NCBI GenBank assembly: GCA_023423275.1 | Contig: JAFAFW010000031.1 | Span: 1 to 64,000 of the forward strand | Source: Pseudomonadota bacterium | Lineage (GTDB): Bacteria; Pseudomonadota; Alphaproteobacteria; Rhizobiales; Hyphomicrobiaceae | Reading direction: 5' to 3' | Length of the DNA stretch: 64,000 bases | Part shown: piece by piece, positions 8,739 through 17,650 of the stretch | Layout: each line of letters begins with the position of its first letter | Position numbering within the stretch: position 1 is the first letter of the stretch | Translations under genes and position numbers: made by a program | Notes under the pieces: model-generated | What the model was told of the DNA's origin: nothing | What the model saw: only the letters and a program-made list of their open reading frames with translations | Databases searched by the model: none

Positions 8739-8904
8739 CGCATTTCCTCATTTTCCCGGCCATCACGACGGCCTATCGTGGTCAATCGTGACGGGCGCCA
8801 ACACATGTCGCCATGAAGACGACGCTAAAGCGGCAGTCGTGTGACTGTCCGGGATGTTCGTGTCTGCGCCGCACTGGCCAACTCGGTCGGAAAGGATAAC
8901 GGCA

Positions 8905-9534
8905 ATGTACAAACTGATTGCGCGCCCGGGCTGGGGCTCGGTGCTGGTGGAAGCTCAACTTGCCTGGTACGGGCTGCCTTACGAAACGGAGGATGTCGGG
9001 GACCTCTTCAAGTCGGCGGACGATCGCCAACGCGTAGCTCGCTACAACCCAGTGGCTCAGGTTCCGGCGCTTGTCTGCCCCGACGGCACGATCATGACCG
9101 AAAGTGCGGCCATCACTCTGCTGCTTGCGGACGTTGCGGCGAGCGATGCGCTGGTCCCCGCGCCGGGAACGCCGGGCCGCGATCGCTTTTTACGCTGGCT
9201 CATATTCATCATCGCCAACATCTATCCGACGTTCACCTATGCCGATGACCCCAGCCGGTTCGTGCCGGGTGAAGACGCGCAAAAGGCCTTCCAGGCGAAT
9301 GTCGATGCTTACAGCAAGAAGATGTGGGGCATCGTCGAGGCCGAGACGAAAGACCCGTGGTTTCTCGGCGACCGGTTCTCCGCGCTCGATATCTACATCG
9401 GCGCGATGACCCGCTGGCGTCCCGGGCGTGCGTGGTTTGCGGAACATGCGCCGCGCCTGCACGCGATCGCCTCGGCGGCAGACAGCCTGCCGCCGCTCGC
9501 CCCGGTTTGGCTGCGCAATTTCCCCGCACCCTAG
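8905..9534 (+). CDS. Glutathione S-transferase family protein
   Basis: A 209-residue protein. The N-terminal thioredoxin-like domain (about 1-78) includes YNPVAQVPALV with the cis-proline and the TESAAITLLLAD segment that binds the glutathione gamma-glutamyl group. The C-terminal helical domain follows, with DPWFLGDRFSALDIYIGAM, a typical GST N-capping region with conserved aspartate. The start ATG 8905 is preceded by GAAAGGA; the longer open frame from 8854 has no support. The substrate is unknown. It precedes the TRAP operon by 127 bp with a hairpin between, so it is likely a separate unit. Confidence 0.88.
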   Translation: MYKLIARPGWGSVLVEAQLAWYGLPYETEDVGDLFKSADDRQRVARYNPVAQVPALVCPDGTIMTESAAITLLLADVAASDALVPAPGTPGRDRFLRWLIFIIANIYPTFTYADDPSRFVPGEDAQKAFQANVDAYSKKMWGIVEAETKDPWFLGDRFSALDIYIGAMTRWRPGRAWFAEHAPRLHAIASAADSLPPLAPVWLRNFPAP

Positions 9535-9621
9535 CCGATGGGCGTATTTGCAATGCCTTGCGTGGCCCCGGTCTCTCTGGCAAGGTCGCCCCTCAACAGG
9601 CTGATACGAGCCTGAAAAAGC

Positions 9622-9639
9622 AGGACCCCATGCGGTCCT
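9622..9639 (+). terminator. Small hairpin upstream of dctP
   Basis: Stem aggacc / ggtcct with a 6-base loop, preceded by an A-run and followed by TTACATTT. It lies 88 bp after the GST stop and 22 bp before the dctP start, so it could end the GST transcript or act as a leader attenuator for the TRAP operon. Confidence 0.4.
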
Positions 9640-9661
9640 TTACATTTGGGGAGAGACGCCT

Positions 9662-10657
9662 ATGCGCAAGCTGTTTGCGCCACTCATGACGATTGCATTC
9701 GCCTGCGCGGCGGTTTTTCCGGCCGAAGCCAAGACGACGCTGCGCCTCACGCTACAGCTACCGATGAAGAGCGTGCTCGGACAGAACGTGCTTCAGTTCA
9801 AGCAGGAGGTCGAGGCGGCGACGAAGGGCGATATCGAAATTCAGATCTTCGATAGCGCACAGCTCTATGATGACAAGGATGTGCCGAAAGCTGTCGGCAC
9901 GGGCCAGGTCGAAATGGGCGTTGCGTCCCTTGCGCGCTATGTCGGCGATGTGCCTGCGGTTGACGTGTTCTACGTGCCATTCCTGTTCGATTCGGCGGAT
10001 AAGCTGAAGGCGGCCGTGGCTCCAGGCAGCCCCGTGCGCGGGCCTCTGGACGAGGCGATGCTGGCCAAAACCGGCGGGCGCATTCTGTGGTGGCAGGCTT
10101 ACGGCGGCACCGTGATCCTGTCCAAAGGAGCGCCAATCAAAGGACCTGCGGACCTGAAAGGAAAGAAGGTCCGCGTGTTCGCCAAGCTGCTCGGCACCTG
10201 GGTATCCGAAAACGGCGGATCGCCTGTGAATGTCGCAGGCGGCGAGCAATTCCTGGCCTATCAGCGCGGCACCGTCGACATCGGCCTGACAGGCCCCGAT
10301 ACCATCCAGTCGCGGAAGATCTGGGAGGTGATGGATACCGTCACGATCGCCAACACGGTTGCGATCGAATTCGTCGTGGTCATCAACGATAAGGTCTGGC
10401 AGGGGCTCTCCGAGGAGCACCGCAAGATCATCACCGATGCCGGCCGAAAGGCGGAAAGCAAGCTGCGCGCCGACTTCGCTGAGATCGAGGCAAAGTCGAT
10501 CGAGGCCGGCAAGCAGCATAAGATGACGGTCTATACGCCGACGGCCGCCGAGATGGCCGAATGGCATAAGTCCGCCAATCCGGTCCGGGATGCCTTCCTG
10601 AAAGGCTCCGGGGATCTCGGCAAAAAGGTCTACGATGCCGCTTCGGCTCTGAAGTGA
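9662..10657 (+). CDS. dctP: TRAP transporter substrate-binding protein (DctP family)
   Basis: A 331-residue periplasmic binding protein. The signal peptide is about residues 1-23 (cleavage after AEA). The DctP fold is recognised from QVEMGVASLARYVGDVPAVDVFYVPFLF, the hinge segment KGPADLKGKKVRVF, and YQRGTVDIGLTGPDTIQSRKIWEV. The arginine in KKVRVF at about position 172 is the conserved carboxylate-binding residue of this family, pointing to an organic acid ligand. GGGGAGAG stands 5-12 bases before ATG. It is the first gene of a dctP-dctQ-dctM-lyase operon. Confidence 0.92.
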   Translation: MRKLFAPLMTIAFACAAVFPAEAKTTLRLTLQLPMKSVLGQNVLQFKQEVEAATKGDIEIQIFDSAQLYDDKDVPKAVGTGQVEMGVASLARYVGDVPAVDVFYVPFLFDSADKLKAAVAPGSPVRGPLDEAMLAKTGGRILWWQAYGGTVILSKGAPIKGPADLKGKKVRVFAKLLGTWVSENGGSPVNVAGGEQFLAYQRGTVDIGLTGPDTIQSRKIWEVMDTVTIANTVAIEFVVVINDKVWQGLSEEHRKIITDAGRKAESKLRADFAEIEAKSIEAGKQHKMTVYTPTAAEMAEWHKSANPVRDAFLKGSGDLGKKVYDAASALK

Positions 10658-10716
10658 GTGGAGCCTCGGCCGGGAGAGCATGACATCTCCCGGTCGAGAT
10701 TGAGGCACGCAGGCCG

Positions 10717-11223
10717 ATGACGCTCATCGACAACATCAGCAAGTTCCTCGGCATGGTCGCCGCGGTCATGCTGTTTCTGACCGGCGTCTTTCTGACGTAC
10801 GAGGTCACTGCGCGCTATCTGTTCATCGCGCCGACGACCTGGGCATCCGAAGTGTCCGAGTTGTTCCTGCTCTGGGGGGTATTCCTCGCGCTGGGCCGTA
10901 CGATCCATTACTGCGAGAACATTTCCATCGACGTCATTTATCAGATGCTTGGCGGAAACGGAAAACGCGCTCTGGATATTCTCGTTCTCGTATTCGTGCT
11001 CGTCTTTTTCCTTGTGATCGCCTTCTACGGATACAAGTTGGCGTGGGAGTCCTTCGATAAGGGCAGCACCACGGGCACGATGGTGGACATCCCCAACTGG
11101 TGGGTCGAAGCCGCTGTGCCGGTTGGTTGTGCCTGGGCGGCCATCCAAACCGTTGTCGAATTGATCCGGGTAGTTGCGGGGCACCCCTGGGCGGCTCCTG
11201 CCGGCCACGGTGGCGACTTATGA
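10717..11223 (+). CDS. dctQ: TRAP transporter small permease (DctQ family)
   Basis: A 168-residue inner-membrane protein with four hydrophobic segments (about 13-33, 46-65, 87-110 and 128-152). Typical DctQ features are EVTARYLF after the first helix and WASEVSELFLLWGVFLALG in the second. It pairs with the large permease DctM to form the sodium-driven membrane part of the transporter. The gene follows dctP by 59 bp, and its stop lies only 10 bp before the likely dctM start, so translation is probably coupled. Confidence 0.9.
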   Translation: MTLIDNISKFLGMVAAVMLFLTGVFLTYEVTARYLFIAPTTWASEVSELFLLWGVFLALGRTIHYCENISIDVIYQMLGGNGKRALDILVLVFVLVFFLVIAFYGYKLAWESFDKGSTTGTMVDIPNWWVEAAVPVGCAWAAIQTVVELIRVVAGHPWAAPAGHGGDL

Positions 11224-11233
11224 GGCGGCAGCC

Positions 11234-12505
11234 GTGACGACGGTTATCATTCTCGCGGTGCTGCTCGGATTGCTGGCGCTGCGCATCCCTGTAGCCATGG
11301 CTCTCGGGGGGCTCGGCATCATCCTGCTCGTGATCGGTGGTTTTTCGCCGCTCATCGCCCCGCAGGCATTGCAGTCCTCGACACAGAACTTCGTCCTGCT
11401 GTCGGTGCCTCTGTTCATGCTGATGTCGAATATCCTGCTGAAGGGCGGCGTCGGGAGAGACTTGTTTGCCGCCGTACAGGCGTGGGTTGGCCACTGGCCT
11501 GGCGGCCTTGCGGTCGCGACCGTTATTTCATGCGGGCTGTTTTCAGCAATCTCCGGCTCTTCCGTGGCGTGCGCAGCCACGATCGGGACTGTGGCCATTC
11601 CTGAAATGATCTCGCGCGGGTATCCGCGCCATTTCACTTATGGACTGCTGGCCGCCGGTGGCACACTCGGCATCCTCATTCCGCCGTCGATCCCGCTGAT
11701 CGTCTATGGGTTCATTACGGAAGAGAGCATCACGGCCCTGTTCCTCGCCGGCGTCGGTCCTGGCATCCTGATGTGCTTTCTGTTCGCGGCCTATTCGATG
11801 TTTTACGCCGCCCGCAGCAGCCAGGTCATCAGCCTGCCGAAGGCAACGGCCGGGGAGCGCCGTGCTGCAACGCTCAGGGCCCTTCCCGCTGTTGCCGTCG
11901 CGATATTCGTTTTCGCCGCTATCTATTCCGGCGCGGCGACGCCGACGGAAGCGGCCGCGGTCGGGTTTGCGTTTTCCCTGTTGCTCACGACCGTCGTGCT
12001 GCGGACGATGACCTGGCAGAAGTTCAAGGAAGCGGTGGTCGGCGCGATGGTGACGACCGTTGTTATCCTGATCATCGTCGGTGCGGCCAAGGTGTTCGGG
12101 AAGGCGATCGCGCTTTATCGGATCCCGCAAGACATTTCCACATTCATCATCGACAGTATCGGATCCACCGAGCCGTTCCTGGCGGCCATCACGGTTGTTC
12201 TGTTCATCATGGGATGTTTTCTGGAATCCATCTCCATGATGCTGCTCATGGTGCCGGTTCTGGCGCCTGCTCTTCCGGCGATCGGCCTCGATCCGATCTG
12301 GTTCGGAATCTATTTCGTGATCATGATCGAGTGTGCCTTGATCACACCGCCGGTTGGGCTCAATCTTTATGTGATACAGTCCATCGCGCGGGCCGATATG
12401 CGGACTGTTGCAGCCGGAGTCTGGCCGTTCGTGGTGATCATGCTGCTGACGGCGCTGCTGATCCACGTCTTTCCAGGCATAGTCCTCCTCCTGACGAGGC
12501 TCTAG
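11234..12505 (+). CDS. dctM: TRAP transporter large permease (DctM family)
   Basis: A polytopic membrane protein of 423 residues from GTG 11234 (AGGCGG lies upstream; an in-frame ATG at 11174 would overlap dctQ by 50 bp and is less likely). It shows about 11-12 hydrophobic helices. Family motifs include the scoop region SAISGSSVACAATIG, GGTLGILIPPSIPLIVYG and the C-terminal ALITPPVGLNLYVIQ. The glycine- and proline-containing hairpins are those that form the substrate and sodium sites in the elevator domain. It is followed after 6 bp by the lyase gene. Confidence 0.92.
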   Translation: MTTVIILAVLLGLLALRIPVAMALGGLGIILLVIGGFSPLIAPQALQSSTQNFVLLSVPLFMLMSNILLKGGVGRDLFAAVQAWVGHWPGGLAVATVISCGLFSAISGSSVACAATIGTVAIPEMISRGYPRHFTYGLLAAGGTLGILIPPSIPLIVYGFITEESITALFLAGVGPGILMCFLFAAYSMFYAARSSQVISLPKATAGERRAATLRALPAVAVAIFVFAAIYSGAATPTEAAAVGFAFSLLLTTVVLRTMTWQKFKEAVVGAMVTTVVILIIVGAAKVFGKAIALYRIPQDISTFIIDSIGSTEPFLAAITVVLFIMGCFLESISMMLLMVPVLAPALPAIGLDPIWFGIYFVIMIECALITPPVGLNLYVIQSIARADMRTVAAGVWPFVVIMLLTALLIHVFPGIVLLLTRL

Positions 12506-12511
12506 AACATC

Positions 12512-13393
12512 ATGACAGGGAAGGCCGCCGAGCTCCGCGCGCTTCTTGCCGAAGAACGTTGCCATATGATGCCGTGCTGTTGGGACGGACTCTCGGCGAA
12601 GCTGATCGGTGAGGCGGGCTTCCGGTTCACGTTCATGTCAGGGTTCGCGGCCTCCGCCGCGCGCCTGGGAGCACCCGACCTCGGCCTTATCAGCTACGGA
12701 GAGATCGTCGATCAATTGCGTAATATCTGCGCAGCGACACCAATCCCCGTCATCGGTGACGGCGACACCGGATACGGCAATGCGCTGAACGTCGAACGCA
12801 CAGTGGCCGGATACGCCCAGGCCGGGGCCGCTTGCATCATGATAGAAGATCAGGTTGCGCCGAAGCGTTGCGGCCATACACGTGGGAAGCTCGTGGTCGA
12901 CCGAGCCGAAGCCTGCGACCGCATCAAGGCCGCTGTCCATGCGCGCGAAAAAATTCGCGCCCAAGGCGGAGACATCATGATCCTGGCGCGGACGGATGCA
13001 GGCGCCTTGCATGGTCTCGACGAAGCGATCTGGCGCGCCAATGCCTTCTCCGATCTCGGCGCCGATATCCTGTTCGTGGAAGCGCCGCGTTCGGTCGACG
13101 AGATGATCCGGGTAACCAAGGAAGCGCCCGGCATTCATATGGCGAACATGGTGGAGGGCGGGGCGACGCCAATTCCGACCATGCAAGAGCTTCATGACAT
13201 TGGCTATCGCTTTGCAGCTTTTCCGTTGACCCTCTTGTCGGCGGGCATGCGGGCCATCAAGGAATGCCTCGCCGAGATGCGCGAGGAGCATCATCCCAAC
13301 GACCGCATCATGGACTTCGGCGAATTGCGCCGGGATGTCGGTTTCGACGCCTATTACGAGGCTGAGACGCGCTACTCCGGCGCCCGGCGCTGA
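12512..13393 (+). CDS. Isocitrate lyase/PEP mutase superfamily lyase
   Basis: A 293-residue TIM-barrel enzyme. GDGDTGYGN (82-90) gives the metal-binding aspartates D83 and D85. EDQ follows at 112-114 and PKRCGH at 117-122, where C120 is the general acid cysteine that marks carbon-carbon lyases of this family (2-methylisocitrate, 2,3-dimethylmalate and similar) rather than phosphonopyruvate mutases. ARTDA follows at about 155. Start ATG 12512 is 6 bp after the dctM stop, so it belongs to the TRAP operon. This suggests that the imported acid or an early product of it is cleaved to pyruvate, glyoxylate or succinate-like fragments; the exact substrate is not known. Confidence 0.85.
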   Translation: MTGKAAELRALLAEERCHMMPCCWDGLSAKLIGEAGFRFTFMSGFAASAARLGAPDLGLISYGEIVDQLRNICAATPIPVIGDGDTGYGNALNVERTVAGYAQAGAACIMIEDQVAPKRCGHTRGKLVVDRAEACDRIKAAVHAREKIRAQGGDIMILARTDAGALHGLDEAIWRANAFSDLGADILFVEAPRSVDEMIRVTKEAPGIHMANMVEGGATPIPTMQELHDIGYRFAAFPLTLLSAGMRAIKECLAEMREEHHPNDRIMDFGELRRDVGFDAYYEAETRYSGARR

Positions 13394-13619
13394 CGCACGG
13401 CAAAATCTCAATCCACCCGGAACCGTCCTGATGCCGCCTATCCGGCGGGCAGTCGCCTATACATTATTGACGGTTAGTTTGCGGCGATGCTGCAACACAT
13501 GAGCAAGTGGTTGTACGCAACAGATAACATTAAGAAATTTGTTACGTTTACCGGTTCTTATCGAAGCTGGCCGGTAGCGTGCCTGCGCCGGCGTTGGACC
13601 ATCTGCAACCTGGCAGCCC

Positions 13620-15014
13620 ATGTATCCGTCGATCCAAGCGCCATTGCCGGCATTTCCGGTCGCTGCCTTCCGGGCGGTGAGACGGTCGCTGCCGCAACTC
13701 ATGCTGGCGACGATCACGGCGGGACTGGCGGCTTTTGTCGCTCAATCATGGTTTGCGCCACGGTTCGAGGCTGAGGCGACGTTAACGCTTGCTCAATCCT
13801 CCGATCCGGCCGCTGCGGTTGCAGGTCATATTCGCGGACTTGAAGCGCCGGGGCGGATTCTCGCCGTCGCAAAAGAGCAGGATCTGCAACGCTGGCCGGA
13901 CTTCAGCAGGCCGGAAGGGACATCGGCGCTGCTGACGCAACTCGGGCTCGCCCGGCAGCGTCCGAATCAGCCGCCGACCACTGAACCCGTATCCGATGCG
14001 CGTCTTCTGTCTCATATCTCGCGCCGTCTGGAGATCGTGCCAGGCAAGGACCATGGCTCGATCATGGTTCGGATGACGGCGTCCGACCCGGCCAAAGGTG
14101 CGAAATTCATAAACCGGCTGATCGGCTCTTATCTGGAAACGGTTACGACTGATGCGGTGCCCTTGCAGGTCACGCAGTGGGCCGAGGCAACGCAGCGCCC
14201 GGTCTATCCGCGCAAGGGTGCAACGGCGATGATCGGCATGGCCGTCGTCCTGCTGCTCGGGCTCATCGGCATCGTTGGGCGTGAAGCGTTGCGCCGGTTG
14301 CTGCGTAGAGCGCCGCCCCCCGTAGAGCCTTCAATCCAGATCGCGCCGAGCCCGCTCTCATCATCGGCTGCACGCTTCATGCACATCGACAGCGTACCGG
14401 CGGCGTCTGAAAAGCTTATCGCTCTGGCAACCATGGATCATGGATTCCGCTCCATCGTTGCGGGTGAATCTCCAAGTATCGATCCTACTCACGACGCGTT
14501 GCAGCTCGCGACCGAACTGAGCCGCGCCGGGCGTCAGGTTGTGCTTGTGCGCTGGGCGCTCGACGGCGGGGATGTCGTGAGCGGACGGGTGCGGCCGGGA
14601 ATGCAGGGCGTCAATGATCTGATGCAAGGTACGGCGACGTTCGAGGACATCATCAAGCGGCTTCCCGATTGTCAGGTGCACGGCATCCCGGCGGGTATGC
14701 CGGTGACGGATCGCGCCGCGGTGCTCGATCCAGACAGGCTCAATCTCGTTCTCGACACCCTGGATGAGGTTTACGACCATATCGTCGTCGTTGCCGGCTA
14801 CGCTGACGCCCAGGCCCTCTTCGTCGCGCTGGAAGGCAGATTCGATGCGTGCGTGTCGGTGTCGGATGAAGACGAGGACCTGGAGGATCCGGCTGACAGC
14901 TTCCAGGCCTTCCTGGGCTACGAGGTCACCGACATCGATATCATCCATCTGCATCGGCCTTCGCGATCGATCCCGCGCCGCCGCATGCGGATGGCAGCCT
15001 CGCACGTCGCCTGA
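13620..15014 (+). CDS. Wzz/BY-kinase-like polysaccharide co-polymerase with degenerate ATPase domain
   Basis: A 464-residue protein with the layout of GumC/Wzc-type chain-length regulators. TM1 is at about 25-43, a short periplasmic part with the Wzz-like opening APRFEAEATLTLAQ follows, TM2 is at about 201-220, and the cytoplasmic domain spans about 262-464. The cytoplasmic part aligns by pattern with BY-kinases: LATELSRAGRQVVLVRWALDG (295-315), GVNDLMQGTATFEDII (330-345), VHGIPAGM (353-360) and DEVYDHIVVVAGYADAQAL (382-400). The Walker A loop GxxxxGK[ST] is missing; its place holds VAGESPSIDPTH (280-291). The kinase is therefore probably inactive. The periplasmic part is also much shorter than in classical Wzc. 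No glycosyltransferase or Wzx/Wzy gene is nearby. Start ATG 13620 is assumed; upstream lies 226 bp without a gene. Confidence 0.7.
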   Translation: MYPSIQAPLPAFPVAAFRAVRRSLPQLMLATITAGLAAFVAQSWFAPRFEAEATLTLAQSSDPAAAVAGHIRGLEAPGRILAVAKEQDLQRWPDFSRPEGTSALLTQLGLARQRPNQPPTTEPVSDARLLSHISRRLEIVPGKDHGSIMVRMTASDPAKGAKFINRLIGSYLETVTTDAVPLQVTQWAEATQRPVYPRKGATAMIGMAVVLLLGLIGIVGREALRRLLRRAPPPVEPSIQIAPSPLSSSAARFMHIDSVPAASEKLIALATMDHGFRSIVAGESPSIDPTHDALQLATELSRAGRQVVLVRWALDGGDVVSGRVRPGMQGVNDLMQGTATFEDIIKRLPDCQVHGIPAGMPVTDRAAVLDPDRLNLVLDTLDEVYDHIVVVAGYADAQALFVALEGRFDACVSVSDEDEDLEDPADSFQAFLGYEVTDIDIIHLHRPSRSIPRRRMRMAASHVA

Positions 15015-15029
15015 TCACGAACCTCAGCG

Positions 15030-15254
15030 TCAGCGCTGCGCCGGCACGTCCTCGTCGGGACGGACCATCCAACGCACCAGCAGGCCGGCCGGTATGACCC
15101 AGAGCAGTCCGGCGATGACATAGAATGACAGCTCGATCAGCTTGCTGTCGTTAACCTGCAGAACGATCGCCACCGCCAGCGCGAGAAGTGCATAGACAGC
15201 CAGAAACGCGAGCAGCGCGATGGCGCCGATAAACTTGCGGGTGCGAATATTCAT
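15030..15254 (-). CDS. Small two-helix membrane protein (DUF2842)
   Basis: A 74-residue protein with two hydrophobic segments (about 8-33 and 41-62). The pattern RTRKFIGAIALLAFLAVYALLA at the start and a strongly charged C-terminus (RPDEDVPAQR) match DUF2842, a small alphaproteobacterial family of unknown function that is often found beside the haem A synthase gene, as here (divergent, 109 bp to ctaA). A role linked to respiratory membrane assembly would be guesswork. Confidence 0.85.
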   Translation of the reverse strand: MNIRTRKFIGAIALLAFLAVYALLALAVAIVLQVNDSKLIELSFYVIAGLLWVIPAGLLVRWMVRPDEDVPAQR

Positions 15255-15363
15255 CTCAAGCTCTCTCGCGCTGTCGGGGACGCCGCGCGCTCACGGCGCA
15301 TTGCCGGGTGACGCCCCCGTTACTATCAGATGATGCAACGTGTTTCGCAGGAAAGATCGTCCC

Positions 15364-16479
15364 ATGTCCGTTCCGCTGCCCCGAGCCGAACCGACGCCGC
15401 GCCAAACCGCCGCGGTTCGCCTGTGGCTGTGGGGGATGGCGGCGCTGGTGTTCGCAATGATCATCGTTGGCGGGGCGACACGGCTGACGGATTCCGGCCT
15501 TTCGATCACGGAGTGGCAGCCGTTGCTGGGCGCTATTCCCCCGTTGCACGAGGCGGACTGGCACGCGGCCTTCGAGAAGTACCGGCAGATCCCGCAGTAT
15601 CATCAGGTCAACAAGGGCATGAGCCTGGCCGAGTTCCAGTTCATCTACTGGTGGGAGTGGGCGCACCGGTTTCTGGGACGCTTCATCGGTGTCGCATTCG
15701 CCCTGCCACTGCTTTTCTTCTGGGCCTGCGGTTACCTGCGCAAGGGTATGCCGTTGAAACTGTCAGGCATTCTCCTGCTTGGCGGGCTTCAGGGCGGCAT
15801 CGGCTGGTACATGGTGATGTCGGGACTGGTCGACCGCATCGACGTGAGCCAATACCGGCTGGCGCTGCATCTGACGGTCGCGATGCTCATTCTGGCGCTG
15901 ATTGCCTGGATCGCGTTCGACTTGAAACGGGAGCCAGGCAAGGCCGATCCGCCGCTGCGCACCGCGACGTCAGGTCAGAAGACGCTCGCTTTAGGTGTGT
16001 TAGGACTGATCCTGTTACAGACCGTGCTGGGCGGTTTCGTCGCCGGGCTCAACGCCGGACTGACCTACAATACCTGGCCGCTGATGGACGGGCACTTCAT
16101 TCCCAATGGTCTCGGAACATTGCAGCCCTGGTATCTCAATCTGTTCGAGAACATCACCATGGTGCAATTCAATCATCGCATGATGGCTTATGTGATCTGC
16201 GCGCTGGTGCTCGTGCAGGCAGCGTGGATTGCGCGCACTGCGGACGATGACCGGCTAACGCGGTCGGCGATGGTTCTGATGGCTGCGGTGCTGGTGCAGG
16301 CCGGGTTGGGCATTTGGACGCTGCTGGCCGTGGTGCCGCTGTCGCTCGGACTGGCACATCAGGGCTGGGCCGCGATCGTTCTGATTCTGACAGTGCGGCA
16401 CGCGCATCTGATGACGCGCGCGCCTCGGGCGGTGGAGGCTCTGTCTCCGGGCTACTCAGCCAAGCCGAGCATGAGCTGA
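15364..16479 (+). CDS. ctaA: Haem A synthase (COX15/CtaA type 2)
   Basis: A 371-residue inner-membrane enzyme with eight expected helices that converts haem O to haem A for cytochrome c oxidase. Family motifs are GGATRLTDSGLSITEWQPL near the N-terminus, WWEWAHRFLGR (first haem-ligand histidine), RLALHLTVAML, GGFVAGLNAGLTYNTWPLMDG, and FNHRMMAY, LAHQGWA with further histidine ligands. ATG 15364 is preferred to 15340 because AGGAAAG lies before it and the family starts with a basic, proline-rich tail. Its 3' end overlaps the convergent argC gene by 28 bp. Confidence 0.93.
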   Translation: MSVPLPRAEPTPRQTAAVRLWLWGMAALVFAMIIVGGATRLTDSGLSITEWQPLLGAIPPLHEADWHAAFEKYRQIPQYHQVNKGMSLAEFQFIYWWEWAHRFLGRFIGVAFALPLLFFWACGYLRKGMPLKLSGILLLGGLQGGIGWYMVMSGLVDRIDVSQYRLALHLTVAMLILALIAWIAFDLKREPGKADPPLRTATSGQKTLALGVLGLILLQTVLGGFVAGLNAGLTYNTWPLMDGHFIPNGLGTLQPWYLNLFENITMVQFNHRMMAYVICALVLVQAAWIARTADDDRLTRSAMVLMAAVLVQAGLGIWTLLAVVPLSLGLAHQGWAAIVLILTVRHAHLMTRAPRAVEALSPGYSAKPSMS

Positions 16480-17405
16480 ACGTTCTGGATCGCCGCGCCT
16501 GAAGCGCCCTTACCCAGATTGTCGAGCCGGGCCACCAGGACGGCATGGCGCCGTGTGGCATTTCCGAACACGCGCAGTTCGAGCTTGTTCGTGTCGTTGA
16601 GGGCTTCCGGCTCGATGCGTTCGGCTTTGACGCTCGCATCCGAGGACGGCACCACACTGACGAGCTTAGAGCCCATGAAGTGGGCCGCAAGGGCGGCTTC
16701 CAGATCCGCAGCCTTCGGCTTGCCGTTCAGCGTATCGAGATGCACCGGCACACTCACCAGCATGCCCTGCCGGAAGTTGCCCACGCTCGGGACGAAAATC
16801 GGCCGCCGGGTCAGCAGTCCGTACGCCTCGATCTCGGGGACGTGCTTGTGCTCTAGGCCCAAGCCGTAAAGCTCAAAAGACGGTGCCTTGCCGGATTCGA
16901 AATCGGCGATCATCGACTTGCCGCCGCCGGAGTAGCCAGACACGGCGTTGATCGTCACCGGATAGTCGGACGGCATGATGCCGGCGGCGACCAGAGGCCG
17001 GATCAGCGCGATGGCGCCGGTCGGATAGCAGCCGGGATTGGCCACGCGCCGCGCGTTGCGGACGGCCTGTTTCTGGTCAGCCGCCATTTCCGGAAAACCA
17101 TAGATCCAGCCCGGGGCGACGCGATGCGCGGTCGAGGCGTCGACGATGCGTGGACCGCCGCCGGGGAGAGCATCGGCCATCGCCACGGTTTCCTTGGCGG
17201 CCTCATCGGGCAGGCACAGAACGACGAGATCGGCTTCAGCCAGCAACGCGCGCTTGGCTGCCGGATCCTTGCGCATATCCGGTGCGATGCTCATCAGCCG
17301 CACGGACGACATGGTGCGGAGCTGCTCGGCGATGCCGAGGCCGGTGGTGCCGGCTTCGCCGTCGATGAATACGGAGGGTTTGGAAGCGGTCTGTTGCGAT
17401 GACAT
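16452..17405 (-). CDS. argC: N-acetyl-gamma-glutamyl-phosphate reductase (type 2)
   Basis: A 317-residue enzyme of arginine biosynthesis that reduces N-acetylglutamyl phosphate to the semialdehyde with NADPH. It belongs to the short AgrC type 2 group: the N-terminus FIDGEAGTTGLGIAEQL carries the dinucleotide loop, NPGCYPTGAIAL holds the catalytic cysteine, and VSGYSGGGKSMI is characteristic. Start ATG 17405 is chosen because the family begins SVFIDGEAGTTG; the open frame extends to 17468 across the terminator stem and is unlikely. The gene lies downstream of rplM-rpsI in the same direction, with a plus-strand cupin gene between. Confidence 0.95.
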   Translation of the reverse strand: MSSQQTASKPSVFIDGEAGTTGLGIAEQLRTMSSVRLMSIAPDMRKDPAAKRALLAEADLVVLCLPDEAAKETVAMADALPGGGPRIVDASTAHRVAPGWIYGFPEMAADQKQAVRNARRVANPGCYPTGAIALIRPLVAAGIMPSDYPVTINAVSGYSGGGKSMIADFESGKAPSFELYGLGLEHKHVPEIEAYGLLTRRPIFVPSVGNFRQGMLVSVPVHLDTLNGKPKAADLEAALAAHFMGSKLVSVVPSSDASVKAERIEPEALNDTNKLELRVFGNATRRHAVLVARLDNLGKGASGAAIQNVQLMLGLAE

Positions 17406-17457
17406 TGGGCAGGCTCCGAAGCGTCCCGAGTGATATGGCAACTGGCAGAAAAAACAA

Positions 17458-17482
17458 AAGCCGCGCATGACATGCGCGGCTT
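17458..17482 (-). terminator. Strong Rho-independent terminator upstream of argC
   Basis: A perfect 12-bp inverted repeat (aagccgcgcatg / catgcgcggctt) around a single A. On the minus strand it is followed by TTTTGTTTTT, a classical intrinsic terminator. It lies about 55 bp upstream of the argC start, so it would stop minus-strand transcripts arriving from rpsI and separates the ribosomal-protein unit from argC. Confidence 0.8.
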
Positions 17483-17650
17483 GCGGTAACGGCGGTTCTC
17501 AGGCAGCCGTCATCGCATCCGCAAACGGGCGCGGCGACGTCGGCTTTGATCCTGGTCCAGACGCTTCATCATCCGCGACATATGCGGTACGACGAATGGG
17601 CTGTCAATCCGGCCGCATCTCATCGGCTGGCCTTCTGAGGGGGTGCTGCG

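Noticed and set aside
13440..13500. TTGACG at 13467 as promoter of the Wzz-like gene
   Set aside because: The expected -10 position holds CTGCAA, so a standard promoter is not supported.
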